Assembly: GCA_026027325.1 (NCBI GenBank)
Contig: JAMSLZ010000006.1
Location: 2,046,001-2,110,000 of the forward strand
From: Actinomucor elegans
Taxonomy: Eukaryota; Mucoromycota; Mucoromycetes; Mucorales; Mucoraceae
Direction: 5' to 3'
Length of the DNA: 64,000 bases
Of this stretch, positions 1 through 10,937 are shown piece by piece. The notes beneath the pieces are model-generated. The model was not told the origin of the DNA, did no database searches, and saw only the letters and a program-made list of their open reading frames with translations. The translations under genes and the position numbers were made by a program. The number at the start of each line of letters is the position of its first letter. Positions within the stretch are counted from its first letter, which is position 1.

Positions 1-230
1 GTGAAACTAAAATGCTCAAAATGTATATATCTTTCATTGTTGATTTAAAATATACCGTAGTATATATGCCGTTCAATGTGTAAAACTATTATATACACTC
101 TATATTAATGTAACATATTCCAATAAACATTTTCGTATTATCAGGAGACGTATTAAAATAAAAAATTTACCGAAAAAAAAAATTAAAACGTTGGTCAAAA
201 ATCAATACAAATGAACATTTTCGTTGGATA

Positions 231-2255
231 TTATTGAGTTTTGATCAGAGATCCTAGTTCGTTCAAAATGGTATGATAGATATGTCTATAGAGTTTATCA
301 TCATCCTCTGCTTCAAGTACCTTGACGCCTAATCTTCCGCCAGCCCATCTCGCTTGATACACCATGACTGTAAATTTCACGATTTCATCACGGTATTCAA
401 GTCCTTCGTCTGCCTCTGTTTCAAATTCTTGGTATCGCGACCAATCCGATAATTCACACTTTAAAGTAAATGATTCAAAAGGAGAAGGTATATAACGAAT
501 ACCCATTTTCAAAAGTACTTGTTGGATATATTTCATCATATCACCGGTCGAAACCTTGAACAGATGACGTCTACTAAAGTTGAATAAACTCTTAGGTTGT
601 GTACTCATCTTTGGTGTTTGTTGTTGTTGCTGTTGTTGTGAACGGATACCTATAATACCTGAACAATAAAAAAAGCACTATTAAACATAATGCATCATTG
701 ATTTTTTTTTTTTTTTGTTAGAATACCTTCTTCTATAAATCGACCGCCACTGTAATTGGAAGTAGGTGCTGAAGATCCATATTTTGCTGGCATAGTAAGT
801 GCAACTTCATCATCTGTAATAGCAGAGTTGGCTACAGAAGAAGAAGCAGAATCTGGTTTTTTTTGCTGACGATATCTTCTATCTGTCAAAGAACTTGATC
901 TCAACAAATGAATCGTTTTCTTTTTCAAAGACGAAGAATAGCTGAGTTCTGGAGGCTCTGGCAAGTTACTGTACTGTAATCCATCAGAAGAAGTGCGCTC
1001 CAATGGCGCATCATCTTCAGTAGTTTGTGCCTGTTGACCCCACATAGCGCCTAATCTTTTAGCTGCACTTTTGCTTCTTTGTAATATAGTAGTAGTAGAC
1101 CGAACACTACTGGATCTTCTCGGTGGATGATAGGTGGCTGTAGGAGCAGCCCAATCTGTTTGGTCGGTATCATCTTTAAACATGTTACGCGTATGTGAAG
1201 GCGGTACGCGTTCTGTCTTTCTGCGCGCCAGATTGCTTTGCTGGTTATTTCTAGCGGCCGACGATTTGGTGAGCGATGTACTAGCAGATCGACCCAGTTG
1301 AACAGGTGACATGTAACCACCACTGGCCAATAACTGGATCTTTTCGTCAAGTTCTCTTCTTTCTTTGACCAACGAATAAATAGATACCAGAGGATCGTAC
1401 ATGGCAGGCAATGATTGTGGATCATCCTTCTTATTAGTGTTTGAGTTAGAAGGCGATGTTCTTCTGATTGATATTGTTCTACGAAACCTTGAAGAGAGAT
1501 TATCTGATTGGGTGGTTGCAGTTTGCTGTTGTTGTTGCTGCTGCTGCTGCTTTTGTTGAAGCAATTGCTGCTTTTGTACATAGTTTTGATCTACTTGAGC
1601 AGCAGCATATTGATATTCTGGTGAGGATATGATATGTAACAGTTTTGTTTCGATATCCTCGGGTGATCCAAGCCCAAAGCCTTGCATGCCTTGCACTACT
1701 TGAGGATCTATCGACGTAAGAGGTTGGCGATGAGGTAAATAATTGAAGATAGGTTCATCATAACCCTTGTTCATCCAAGGATGATGAATGACAAACGAGA
1801 GTGTCTCTCTTTTAATGGATCCACTACTAATATCTTGCTCAGTAGATTAACACACTCTACAATGAAACGTGTGAATAAGATGCAAGTGGATCAATATAGT
1901 AATATACAAACCTTTGCTTAAATGATCAGGATATTCAACATGACCAGCTTTGATCTTTTGATGAAGAGCAGGTAGACTTGTGTCATCAAAGGGCACTCTT
2001 CCACACACCAATACATATAATACAACACCAAAGCTCCATACATCTACTTCAGGCCCAGTATAGTTTCTGGCTTGTAATAATTCGGGTGCAGCAAAGTACA
2101 ATGAGCCGCAAAACGTATTTAATAATCTGCTAGGTGAGTAAATGTTCGATAATCCAAAATCAATGATTTTAATCTCTTCATTGTTGGTGATCAAGATATT
2201 CTCAATCTTGAGATCTATTATTATTAGTAGTAGATTAATACATATAGAATGCCAG

Positions 2256-2290
<35 letters not shown>

Positions 2291-2982
2291 TCTGTGAACA
2301 ATGGAATTTCTATGGCAATAGTCTATAGGCTGCATGTTTAATATATTGCATATTTCCACAGTATAGTTTATTTTACCTAATGCGCTTACAATCTGTCTAG
2401 CAAACTTTCTAGCTAGTTTCTCGCGTAGTTTTCCATGGCTGATAATATAATCAAGCAATTGTCCACCTTGTAAATATTCCAAGAACATGTAATAATGATC
2501 ACCTTGTACTATCCATTCTTTCAGTTGACATATATTGGGATGACGCAACAAGTGCATAATGGCCATTTCTCGTATAGTTCTTTGTTCTCTTTCTAAAGGC
2601 GTGTCTTTGGGATCCTTTGGATTATTCATATCAGGTGTAATTAAATTCAAGTTAATCTTGGGCATGATCTTGACTGCATACTATAAAGAAAAAAAAAAGA
2701 GTCGATAACAGGATTTTTAAACTGCCAAAGAGCCTTTACCTGTTGATGGTCTTTATCTGATAAACACTCGGCTAATTTGACTGTACCCATACTACCAGAG
2801 CCAAGTGTCTTTTTATAAATAACATAGTTTCCTATTTGCTGTGTATGGGTTCTGTGAGATCGACTGGCCTCATACTGTAAAGATCTACTTCTATTCAATT
2901 GTTTTTGCTGTTGTTGCTGTTCTTGATTGCCATTATTGAAATGAATATGAGATTGATGAGGTGTTACCGTTGCCATGGTCAT
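231..2982 (-). CDS. KIN1: Kin1/MARK-like serine/threonine protein kinase
   Basis: Six exons on the minus strand encode about 810 aa. A Q-rich N-terminus precedes a kinase domain with P-loop GSGSMG, the VAIK-type lysine in YAVKIMPK, the catalytic loop HRDLKIEN (restored only by splicing), DFG and APE motifs, and a C-lobe ending [12 protein letters not shown], very like yeast Kin1/Kin2. A long Ser/Gln-rich linker follows, then a KA1-type tail (roughly 231-608) typical of MARK/Kin1 kinases, which binds anionic membrane lipid. Known Kin1 kinases act in polarity, exocytosis and septation; that role is inferred here. The intron at 2219-2289 holds a 28-nt A-run on the sense strand. The start at 2982 was chosen over a second ATG two codons later; either is possible. 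Family assignment is strong; exact exon ends are by eye. Confidence 0.88.
2260..2287 (-). repeat. A28 run inside kinase intron
   Basis: On the gene's sense strand the run directly follows the donor, reading GT then 28 A. Confidence 0.8.
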
Positions 2983-3730
2983 TTTTATTTGAGTTTTAAA
3001 TAATTGAAATGTATAATGTGTCTCTGTAAATTATAAAATTAAAAGAGATGACCTTTTTCTATATAGAATGAAAGAAAAAGAGTATCAATAAGGGGTGGGG
3101 AGGAAGGTGAATACACGCACAAGACTCTAGTGTAACCCAAAGGACATGCTTTAAATTTAGATTTGGCGGTTACAATGCTACCCAAGTGTAGTACGAACTT
3201 ACAAGGCATACCTTTTTTTAATAAAACATTTCCTGGCAAGATGACAATTTAGATACATAGTTACTAATTGAAATACGGTTTTCATATTCAAGAACATTCC
3301 CTCTCCCTACTATTTTAGTCTTCCTCCTATATAAAAAAAAAAGAGTATGCAATTTTGAGCAAAGAACAATGTACCAATTAATTGCCAATTAATTGCGTAT
3401 TCCTCAAGGCTTGAATAGGAAGCGCAACACGCTTTTTATACCATCGGGTAAGCCATTGAATTTTATATATACTTTAATAAAAGGCTTTATACTTATTATC
3501 ATTTATTTGCTACTCTGCAATCGCGTTAAAGCAAATGTCAATAGGGTTTTGATAATCCTAAACTTGATCTGCGGCGTTTCAATGTGACCTTTTTTTAATT
3601 AAATATTATTTTCAGCTAGCCAATGAAAGCGGCTTAAAACGGAATTTAAATAGTGATCTTTTACTGTTTCATCTCCGTCCACCAATCATACTCATTTAAT
3701 TTTTGGTAAAGAATTTAGTTTAATCTTTAC
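2983..3730. other. intergenic region between kinase and LINE
   Basis: No gene is seen. It should hold the kinase promoter (minus strand). Because the LINE begins at its right edge, any upstream promoter that transcribes the LINE in the plus direction would also have to lie here. Short ORFs in the interval have no recognisable content. Confidence 0.5.
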
Positions 3731-3746
3731 ATATTCCAATGAGCAT
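3731..3746 (+). repeat. LINE target-site duplication, 5' copy
   Basis: The 16-mer ATATTCCAATGAGCAT occurs here and again exactly at 9083-9098, bracketing the retrotransposon. Length and placement right after an A-tail at the far end fit a non-LTR target-site duplication. The copy overlaps the ORF1 start codons at 3739 and 3745. Confidence 0.85.
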
Positions 3747-5088
3747 GCTTTCTTCCGCAAAAAAAATAAAGCCTAAATCATACGCTCAAGCAGCGAAATC
3801 GGCTACCCCCTCAGCTAAAATTTCACTACTCCATTCTGAATTTCAAGATTGTCAAGATGACAATGAGAAGTACAATCGCACTCTACAAACGAGAATTTAT
3901 CGCACTCCCCGTAACAAAGGTGCATGGCTTTTTGACATTTCCGCATTGAAGGGTAAATACACTGATCAACAGGCGATGACAGCAATTAAGGTACAACATC
4001 CCGGCTCTCATGCCTGTTCACCCCTCAGCGATGGCCCTACTCGTTACCTAGAAGTTTACATCTATCCCCATAATGATAAAAACGCCATTGGAAAAAATGG
4101 AGTTGTCTTTGAAAACTCCAACCTTAGAATCCTTCCTTGCAAGGCCATTGACGATACCGCCAAGGCCATTCAACTAAAACTCTCTCATCTTCCTATGTTT
4201 ACCCCTGAAGAAGTATTGGAGGGACTTAAGACGAGTTTAGGTGTATTTGGAGAAATTGTAGACCTAGGCATTTACACGGATAGCGCTTCTGGTTTTTTCA
4301 TGGGCTCTGGCTACGCCGTTATCAATACCTTTCAAGATAAAGATATGCCCAAGGAACAAAAGTATGTTGAGCTAAGCCATCAGATTAGCTGGTGTGAGTC
4401 AGAAGACGAATTTTTCCATGCCACGTGGAATAATATGCCTACATGGTGCAGGTATTGCCATAAGGAAGGCCATACCAAGTTTAACTGCCCATTGTCCCGG
4501 GCACGTATTTTATGTTACTCGTGTCATGAACAAGGTCACCGGTCCTTTGAATGTACTCGACGAAATGTGTCTAATATTCAGTTTAAGAAAACAGACAGAA
4601 AGTCTTACAAGAATAATGAGAAAACTAGTCATTCAAACAATACCAGATCCGGATTTCAGGCGCAGGAGAACAAAGAATTAGAGCCTGTCGGATTAAGCGT
4701 TTCAAATGTTGAAGAGGACAATATGTCCACTAGTGAAGAAACTGAATCTATTATTGATGAAGACGAGCAGATTTTTCGGGACAATGTGGAGATCATAAAA
4801 GAGGAACTGGACAATTATTCCTCTGAAAAGATCACAGAAGCAATTAGACAAGTATATGAAGCTAACGAGATTGCCCCCACTGAAAAAACAGTCGCCACGC
4901 AAGGAGGAATAAAGGAGTGGAAAGTCCTTACTCACACCGTACGTGCTGAAGCTTTAGTAGGTTGGCTCAAGGAAAACAACCATGCTTATATTAGTCAGTC
5001 ATCCAATATTTCACACCGTCGACCTTCTCAGTTGACCGTTGAGGACTTCCTCTCCTCACCGACAACAAACCTTAATAACTCTTTATAA
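3739..5088 (+). CDS. LINE ORF1, gag-like RNA-binding protein with two CCHC knuckles
   Basis: A 449-aa protein. It starts near a KSYAQAAK stretch, has a globular middle region, and carries two zinc knuckles of the form C-x2-C-x4-H-x4-C at about residues 237-250 and 259-272, then an acidic, Glu/Asp-rich tail. Such ORF1 proteins bind element RNA and form the retrotransposition particle. Two ATGs (3739 and 3745) lie in the flanking target-site duplication: the first entirely, the second across its edge. The start codon may therefore be supplied wholly or partly by host DNA. ORF2 follows 5 nt after the stop in another frame. Confidence 0.88.
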   Translation: MSMLSSAKKIKPKSYAQAAKSATPSAKISLLHSEFQDCQDDNEKYNRTLQTRIYRTPRNKGAWLFDISALKGKYTDQQAMTAIKVQHPGSHACSPLSDGPTRYLEVYIYPHNDKNAIGKNGVVFENSNLRILPCKAIDDTAKAIQLKLSHLPMFTPEEVLEGLKTSLGVFGEIVDLGIYTDSASGFFMGSGYAVINTFQDKDMPKEQKYVELSHQISWCESEDEFFHATWNNMPTWCRYCHKEGHTKFNCPLSRARILCYSCHEQGHRSFECTRRNVSNIQFKKTDRKSYKNNEKTSHSNNTRSGFQAQENKELEPVGLSVSNVEEDNMSTSEETESIIDEDEQIFRDNVEIIKEELDNYSSEKITEAIRQVYEANEIAPTEKTVATQGGIKEWKVLTHTVRAEALVGWLKENNHAYISQSSNISHRRPSQLTVEDFLSSPTTNLNNSL

Positions 5089-8000
5089 TTATTATGTCTA
5101 AAAATATACTATGCCAATATGCCTCACTCAACGCTTGTAGTTTGATCAAAACTCAAAACCGTCAAACTCAATCTGAATACATACGATACTTACGATTACA
5201 ACAATTTGATATACTATGCTTTCAAGAAACTCAGGCTAGAACACCTGAACTCATTTCCTCACTCAACATTCATTTTCAACCACAAACAGCTCACTGGAAT
5301 AGACATGTCGGTGTAGTCTCTCTCTCACCATATTTTGAAATCACATCCGTCGACACTTCTCAATTTTTTGAGGATGAACGGTTTCAACTCTGTAAAGTCA
5401 ATCACCCTCAAAATTTATATGAAACCTTTTTTATTCTTAATATCTATGCTCCTGCTAGCACACATAAGACACGGCAAGTCTTTTTCGACAACTTAGTAAA
5501 TATGCTTTATGGTATTCAAGAACAAATTGCTTTTGATCGATTGGTTATTGCTGGCGACTTCAACTATTCTTTGCAGCGCCCAAATATATTGAAGCAAGCA
5601 ACCTCCGCTGAATGGTTACACCTTTTAGAGCTATTCTTTTATAATAGTATGCAATTAAATGAACTAACAGACATCCCTACATTTCAACGTTCACATGGGG
5701 ATACCATTGTTAGCTCGGTGATTGACTACATATATATTGGACAACATCTTCGACATTCCTTACACGACACAAATATCACTAGATTACACTCTGCCTGGAC
5801 AGACCACTCACTGTTACATATTAGTTTTTCTGTCGGCAAATCACCAACAGGACCCGGATTATGGCGAGCCAACCCAGCATATGCATCACACTCGGTATTA
5901 CAACAAAAGATCCAAAAAAAAATTGAAAAACTACTGGACTGCTTTACACATGATTCTTCTCTGCTACCTGAAGCTAAGTGGGATAAAGTCAAAGCTGTCA
6001 CTAAAAAGGTAATACGGAGCTATAGCTATGATTACGTCAACTGGCGAAACAAGGCTATCAAACAGTTAGAGAAGACCAGAAATAGGATCTTACGAGGAAA
6101 ACCTAGTATAGCGCTTCGAATACAACTCTTGGGACCTTTGGATCAGCAATTGGACCAACTGCAACAAGAACTAGTAGCAATTGATGCATTAAAGGCAGGT
6201 GCACGTTGGAGGGAAAATGGAGAGAAATCTGCTGGCTTTCTCAAACGTATGCATAAACAACGCACAATCCAGCAAAATATGACATCGGTTAAATGTTTGG
6301 AAAATGAACACGCCGCAATTACCACTGAAGCGATATCACCAACAGAACATACATCTGATCCAATTGAGATGCGTGAAGTAGTACGACAATACTATCAAAA
6401 GTTATACGATCAGGATCATGTCGAACCAAATGCAGTAAAGGATTATTTACAGACTATTAACTTTGATGAGACGGTTAGTAGAGAGGATAATGAATATCTT
6501 ACTGGCAATATTGATATCGACGAATTGTTGGAACAAGTGAAACGAAGTCCAAAGCAAAGTAGCCCTGGAAATGATGGACTTGGCTATCAATATCTTACAA
6601 TATTATTTAATCTAAAATGTTTACAACCTTTGATTGTAGAAGTTTACAACAGAGCAATAGTAGAAGGGAGCTCTCCACAATCATGGAAGGATATTCGTGT
6701 ACGTCTTCTACCAAAAAAAGGTGATCTGACTGACTTGAAAAACTGGCGCCCTATCTCTCTGATAAACTGTGATGCTAAGATTTTTACTCGAGTTCTCAGC
6801 GCTCGTTTAACGGAAGTAGCCCAGAAAATCATACAACCATCCCAAACAGGTTTTATGAAAGGCAGATTTATTGGAGATAATGGTTTGATGCTTCATCTTA
6901 TTCTTCAACAAGCTAGATATCGCGACTACCCAGGAATAGGCCTACTACTAGACCAAGAGAAGGCGTATGATCGCGTTCATCCATTGTATCTTATCAAAGT
7001 CCTGGAAGCTTTCGGTTTTAGTCGATGTTTTACCAAATGCATCCATAAATTGTTTTTTGGTAATCTGGTGCAGGTTAATATTAACGGTTTCTTCTCTCCC
7101 ACGGTGTATCAACAAAGAGGACTTCGCCAAGGTGACCCTTTGTCCCCAATTCTGTTTAACTTAGCGTTAGAACCACTACTGTTGGCAATCAATCAAGATG
7201 CATTAATTGATGGCTATCAGTACTGCGCCAATGGTATTACTCAAAGAATTAAAACACTCGCCTACGCTGATGACATCTGTGTAATACTGAAGAGTCAAGA
7301 CGATTATAACCGAATTCAACGTCATCTTACCCAATACTCAAACGTATCCAATGCCCGTTTTAATCAATCCAAAACGGAAGCTTTTGCTCTCAATGGTCGC
7401 CCCGATGAAAATTGGAGACGCCTTCTAAACCAGCAAAATATATTTACCTATTACACCAATAAGTCCTTGGAACCGTTCCGATATCTGGGATATTATATGG
7501 TATATACAACTGTTCAACGAAATTTTATACAAGATAGAATTATCGCTTCAGTCAAAGAACAAGTTCGTTTGTATTCATCAAGACAGGTTTCACTGCGAGG
7601 GCGTGCTACTATAATTAATACACTGATCATGACGAAGACTTGGTACCGGCTTAGGTTGCTGCAACCAACGCAAGCGTTCCTTCGAGCTTTGAAGTCCATT
7701 ATCTACAGTTTTGTATGGCAACATAAACGACCACTAGTTTCCTTCAGTCAATTGTGCTTACCGTTGTCTCAAGGAGGCATAGGTCTCATATCTCCTGAAA
7801 TACAACATATGGTACTTCAGATCCGACACATTCGCCATCTTTTTGACACCTCTTCATCCTCGATGTTAGTTCCACCTTTTTTCCGCAGCCATATGTCACT
7901 AATTTCTGAAGACGTGAACTCTGCAACAATCTCCTTCTTTGTGCCTGAACTCAGAAAACATGAATTGAATCATCCGTGTTCCATTATACATTCATGTTAT

Positions 8001-9082
8001 AAAGCGTTTGATCGCTTTAAGTTCCAACCGGACTTCTCACAAGCATCTCTTCAGACTATATTGCAATTACCAATCCGCCACTTGTTTGTTTCTATACCTG
8101 ACGATCACTGGATTCACCGACATCCGCGTTTTCCCGCTGCAAAGTTTTTTGTTTATGATCAACAAACGTCACGTCTACGACTTCAAGTCGAAACAGAATA
8201 TGTTGAGAAACCTCAATTGTGTACTAGACTTAAAAAACAGATCCTCAACCTTAGAACTATACAACTGCAACCATACTTATGGCGGTTCATCACTGCAAAT
8301 GTTCAACCTGAAATGATCAATATTACAGAAGATATCTTAGCCAAACAATTCCAACAATCCTTGTCTTGGCAGCAGTTTGACCCTCGTTCTTTTCGAATGA
8401 TCAATGATACTGAATGTGTGCCGCCTATTACTACCATTTCTACTAAGGCTCTATCTTGGTTTTGGTCTATACCAATGCTCTTATCAGCACGTTCATTATG
8501 GTATCGAGTACTCTGTCAAAAGATCCCCCATTCAGCATTCTTATACAGGATCAAATCCGTGGATAGCCCAATTTGTCGTTTGTGCCATGAACATGAGGAT
8601 ACTAGTCCTCATTTTCTCGTTTCTTGCCCCAAAAAGAACATCATCTGGAATACTGTTCTTAACCACCATTTTCCCACTTTTGCTTTCAACATGGACGACA
8701 TATTACAAATGCTCTCCAGACTACAATCACCTTTCCATCATCAATCTGCTCTTCATATACCTTTTACAGTCACCATATCCACCACTCTTTTCATTATATG
8801 GTCTCATTATTGGCAATATATTATTCACAAAGTACCCTTTCAACCTGACATGGTCATAAAAAAAATCCTTGCACAAATATCAATACTTTTAAGTGAACAC
8901 AACCTCAATTAGTTCTCAAAACCTTTTAACTTTCATATTTCACCTCCCAATCTTCCTTTTCTTCATAATTAATTTTACTCTACTCTACGCGCGTTAAATA
9001 ATATATCCAAGTTACATCCCTCCGCGATATGTGACTTAAAGTTATGAATTACCTAATAAATAAATAACAATTTACAAAAAAA
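3747..9082 (+). mobile_element. L1-like non-LTR retrotransposon (LINE), both ORFs open
   Basis: A two-ORF LINE of about 5.3 kb: ORF1 with two CCHC zinc knuckles, then ORF2 with AP-type endonuclease, reverse transcriptase and a C-terminal CCHC motif. It ends in a short A-tail (about 9076-9082) followed by the second copy of a 16-bp target-site duplication. Neither ORF has an internal stop or frameshift, so the insertion looks recent and may be competent. The 3' UTR after 8912 is about 170 bp. Almost no 5' UTR lies inside the duplication: the element side starts within the first codons of ORF1, so it is either cut back exactly to ORF1 or has a nearly leaderless structure. Clade call (L1-like) rests on the RT motifs and lack of an RNase H domain. 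Confidence 0.9.
5094..8912 (+). CDS. LINE ORF2, endonuclease-reverse transcriptase
   Basis: A 1,272-aa protein. The N-terminal part is an exonuclease-endonuclease-phosphatase domain (about residues 5-250) with CFQETQAR, VIAGDFNYS and a late TDHSLLHI motif. A reverse transcriptase occupies about 500-800, with SPGNDGLGYQ, LLPKKGDL-NWRPISL, DQEKAYDRV, RGLRQGDPLSP and the catalytic YADD at about 724-727. The C-terminus has a zinc-binding CRLCHEHEDTSPHFLVSC motif at about 1161-1178, as in plant L1 elements. No RNase H domain was seen. It makes the target-site nick and copies element RNA by target-primed reverse transcription. Translation is probably coupled to ORF1 through the close stop-start arrangement, which is inference. 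Confidence 0.95.
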   Translation: MSKNILCQYASLNACSLIKTQNRQTQSEYIRYLRLQQFDILCFQETQARTPELISSLNIHFQPQTAHWNRHVGVVSLSPYFEITSVDTSQFFEDERFQLCKVNHPQNLYETFFILNIYAPASTHKTRQVFFDNLVNMLYGIQEQIAFDRLVIAGDFNYSLQRPNILKQATSAEWLHLLELFFYNSMQLNELTDIPTFQRSHGDTIVSSVIDYIYIGQHLRHSLHDTNITRLHSAWTDHSLLHISFSVGKSPTGPGLWRANPAYASHSVLQQKIQKKIEKLLDCFTHDSSLLPEAKWDKVKAVTKKVIRSYSYDYVNWRNKAIKQLEKTRNRILRGKPSIALRIQLLGPLDQQLDQLQQELVAIDALKAGARWRENGEKSAGFLKRMHKQRTIQQNMTSVKCLENEHAAITTEAISPTEHTSDPIEMREVVRQYYQKLYDQDHVEPNAVKDYLQTINFDETVSREDNEYLTGNIDIDELLEQVKRSPKQSSPGNDGLGYQYLTILFNLKCLQPLIVEVYNRAIVEGSSPQSWKDIRVRLLPKKGDLTDLKNWRPISLINCDAKIFTRVLSARLTEVAQKIIQPSQTGFMKGRFIGDNGLMLHLILQQARYRDYPGIGLLLDQEKAYDRVHPLYLIKVLEAFGFSRCFTKCIHKLFFGNLVQVNINGFFSPTVYQQRGLRQGDPLSPILFNLALEPLLLAINQDALIDGYQYCANGITQRIKTLAYADDICVILKSQDDYNRIQRHLTQYSNVSNARFNQSKTEAFALNGRPDENWRRLLNQQNIFTYYTNKSLEPFRYLGYYMVYTTVQRNFIQDRIIASVKEQVRLYSSRQVSLRGRATIINTLIMTKTWYRLRLLQPTQAFLRALKSIIYSFVWQHKRPLVSFSQLCLPLSQGGIGLISPEIQHMVLQIRHIRHLFDTSSSSMLVPPFFRSHMSLISEDVNSATISFFVPELRKHELNHPCSIIHSCYKAFDRFKFQPDFSQASLQTILQLPIRHLFVSIPDDHWIHRHPRFPAAKFFVYDQQTSRLRLQVETEYVEKPQLCTRLKKQILNLRTIQLQPYLWRFITANVQPEMINITEDILAKQFQQSLSWQQFDPRSFRMINDTECVPPITTISTKALSWFWSIPMLLSARSLWYRVLCQKIPHSAFLYRIKSVDSPICRLCHEHEDTSPHFLVSCPKKNIIWNTVLNHHFPTFAFNMDDILQMLSRLQSPFHHQSALHIPFTVTISTTLFIIWSHYWQYIIHKVPFQPDMVIKKILAQISILLSEHNLN

Positions 9083-9098
9083 ATATTCCAATGAGCAT
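9083..9098 (+). repeat. LINE target-site duplication, 3' copy
   Basis: Exact second copy of the 16-mer found at 3731-3746, directly after the eight-A run that ends the element. Confidence 0.85.
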
Positions 9099-9936
9099 CT
9101 AATTTCATTTTTCATACACTTTGTCAATTCACTTAGATGACGTTTAAGGTTTTTCTTATTATAAAAGATTACGTAAAACCACCTCAACAAATAAAAGTCT
9201 GATTTTGAAGAAGAACCATTATCACCATCATTCCACACTTGCGCTATACAGCCGCCACAGGCCAATCATAATCCCTATTGTTTAAATCATCATATATTGA
9301 TACTCTATTTCTATAGGTTTTTGATTCGTTTACTAATTGTTCTTGCATATGTTTCGACTATCATTGATTGAATCGAGCCTCTCTAGAGATTCCAATTAGA
9401 TTCAAAAGATGATACAATTTCAACCATCCCCTTATTATTAAAGATATTTTTACCCTTTTGTTTCACCCAACATTTCTTTGAAAGTTTATCCAAGTTTGGT
9501 TGCTTGAAAGGGTGTGTATCCATAATATCAAAGATAACCGAGAATCGATGTGCTTTTTTTTTTTTTTTTTTTTTTTTTTACCGAATACAACTCTGTAATA
9601 TAGATCATGAAAAAGAATTGTGATCATTAGTTTACTACTTGAAAAAAAAAATATATCATGAGGACAGGAATGACTAGTGTATTAAGCCCCATGAATATCG
9701 CAAATGACAGTAAAATTTCTCTCAACAGAAGCTATTGTTTCTAAAGATGAATATGAAGCAATGTCTAACGGCCCTTGCTCTAGAGGAGATTATATAACGT
9801 TTCTATACATCAAACAAACGAGATATAGATACTAAAAAAAAACGAGGTTGGCCCTACAACATTAAGGAATCCATGTCGAACTTGCCACTTGGGGTCAAAA
9901 GGGGGAAGTTTCTCTGAAGAAGCACAATTACATGGC
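9099..9936. other. intergenic region right of the LINE
   Basis: No gene is recognised. It holds a 26-nt T-run at 9554-9579 and lies between the LINE and the 3' end of the acetyltransferase gene. Before the LINE inserted it was joined to the kinase upstream region. Confidence 0.45.
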
Positions 9937-10701
9937 TCATTCTTGTTTATTAGAACAGTTAATTGATTGAATGTCCAGCGGAAACGTTGAGGCTTCTTGC
10001 TCGGTTTTAACAATGATGGAATCATATTTGTGATGCCCCACGTATTCCAAATGCCGCTGAACAAAGTGACAAGTAGGGATTACTAAAGTTCCAGACTCTT
10101 TGGCCCAATCCAAGCACTGTTTCACCAGCTTGTCTCCAATACCTTGATGTCGATATCGCATAGGGATTTCCTATATTTGAAAGGTAAGGTACACAGTTTG
10201 ATTTGAATCCTTTGAATTTTACCGTATGGTAGACTTCAATGACACATTTGACTCGAGTAGGCAAGTAACAAAGAGCAGCTATGTAGTATATATAATAAAA
10301 TTTTAGTATACTGCCCCTGCGTTTTCTTCTTATTGTCCTTTACCTGTTCTTCCTTTTGAATCCAATTTGATTAAAAACATGCATTGTTCCTTATCATGCT
10401 TGATTGTATAACTCATTGTCTTACTATTATTACTACTACTGCTATGATTCTCGGTATGCTTATTGCTGGTAATTGACTTTATTAGGGTATCTTGTATATG
10501 AGAAGAAGCTGAAGAGGGAAAGAAGAGTTTTGAAAATGGTAATGTGCTTTTTAGTCGTTGCCCGAGACTATAATGCGAATACAAGGGCATAAATGGATAA
10601 CCCGTATGAACAGTCTGTTGTGTTGGCTGCTCTTGCACTATCTCGTCCTGGTCTTCGTCCAACTGTTCCAAGTGGTTTCTTGTCCCCAATGTCGAGTTCA
10701 T
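9937..10701 (-). CDS. GNAT N-acetyltransferase, NATD1/YjdJ-like
   Basis: Three exons encode roughly 190-200 aa. A low-complexity N-terminal extension of about 85 residues, rich in Ser/Asn/Gln, precedes a compact GNAT fold: IKHDKEQCMFLIKLD, then CVIEVYHTEIP, then the acetyl-CoA signature RHQGIGDKLVKQCLDWAKES and the ending PTCHFVQRHLE. This layout matches the short NATD1/YjdJ type of acetyltransferase, whose substrate is generally unknown. The start MNSTLG at 10701 was preferred to the in-frame ATG at 10782, which would add a hydrophobic Phe-rich leader. Introns lie near 10162-10200 and 10280-10340. Function beyond acetyl-CoA-dependent N-acetylation cannot be stated. Confidence 0.78.
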
Positions 10702-10937
10702 TACAAAAGAAAGCGAAAAAAAAAATAGAAATTTTTTTCTTTGAAAAAAAGAGGGGAAAGGATAAACAAAGTTCGAGAACACGGGTAAAACAGCAGATCT
10801 TTCCTTTGTCTTAAATCAGATTTATGCAAGATTTTAAATCGACGGCTAGAGCGATCCAATTTAAACGCGTACTAGTCTACAAAAGGCATTTATTGCGGTC
10901 TTTGAATCCGATTGTCCAATCAAGGTCGTTTCAATTA

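Noticed and set aside
1051..1581. 176-codon open frame overlapping the kinase
   Set aside because: It is an out-of-frame shadow on the same strand as the kinase linker and shows only repeat-derived residues.
7948..8859. Open frames inside LINE ORF2 in another frame (8008-8316, 8404-8859)
   Set aside because: They overlap the intact ORF2 and have no recognisable content.
3726..9082. TTTAC shared between the 5' flank of the LINE and its 3' end before the A-tail
   Set aside because: Five bases is too short to claim microhomology-guided priming without other insertions to compare.
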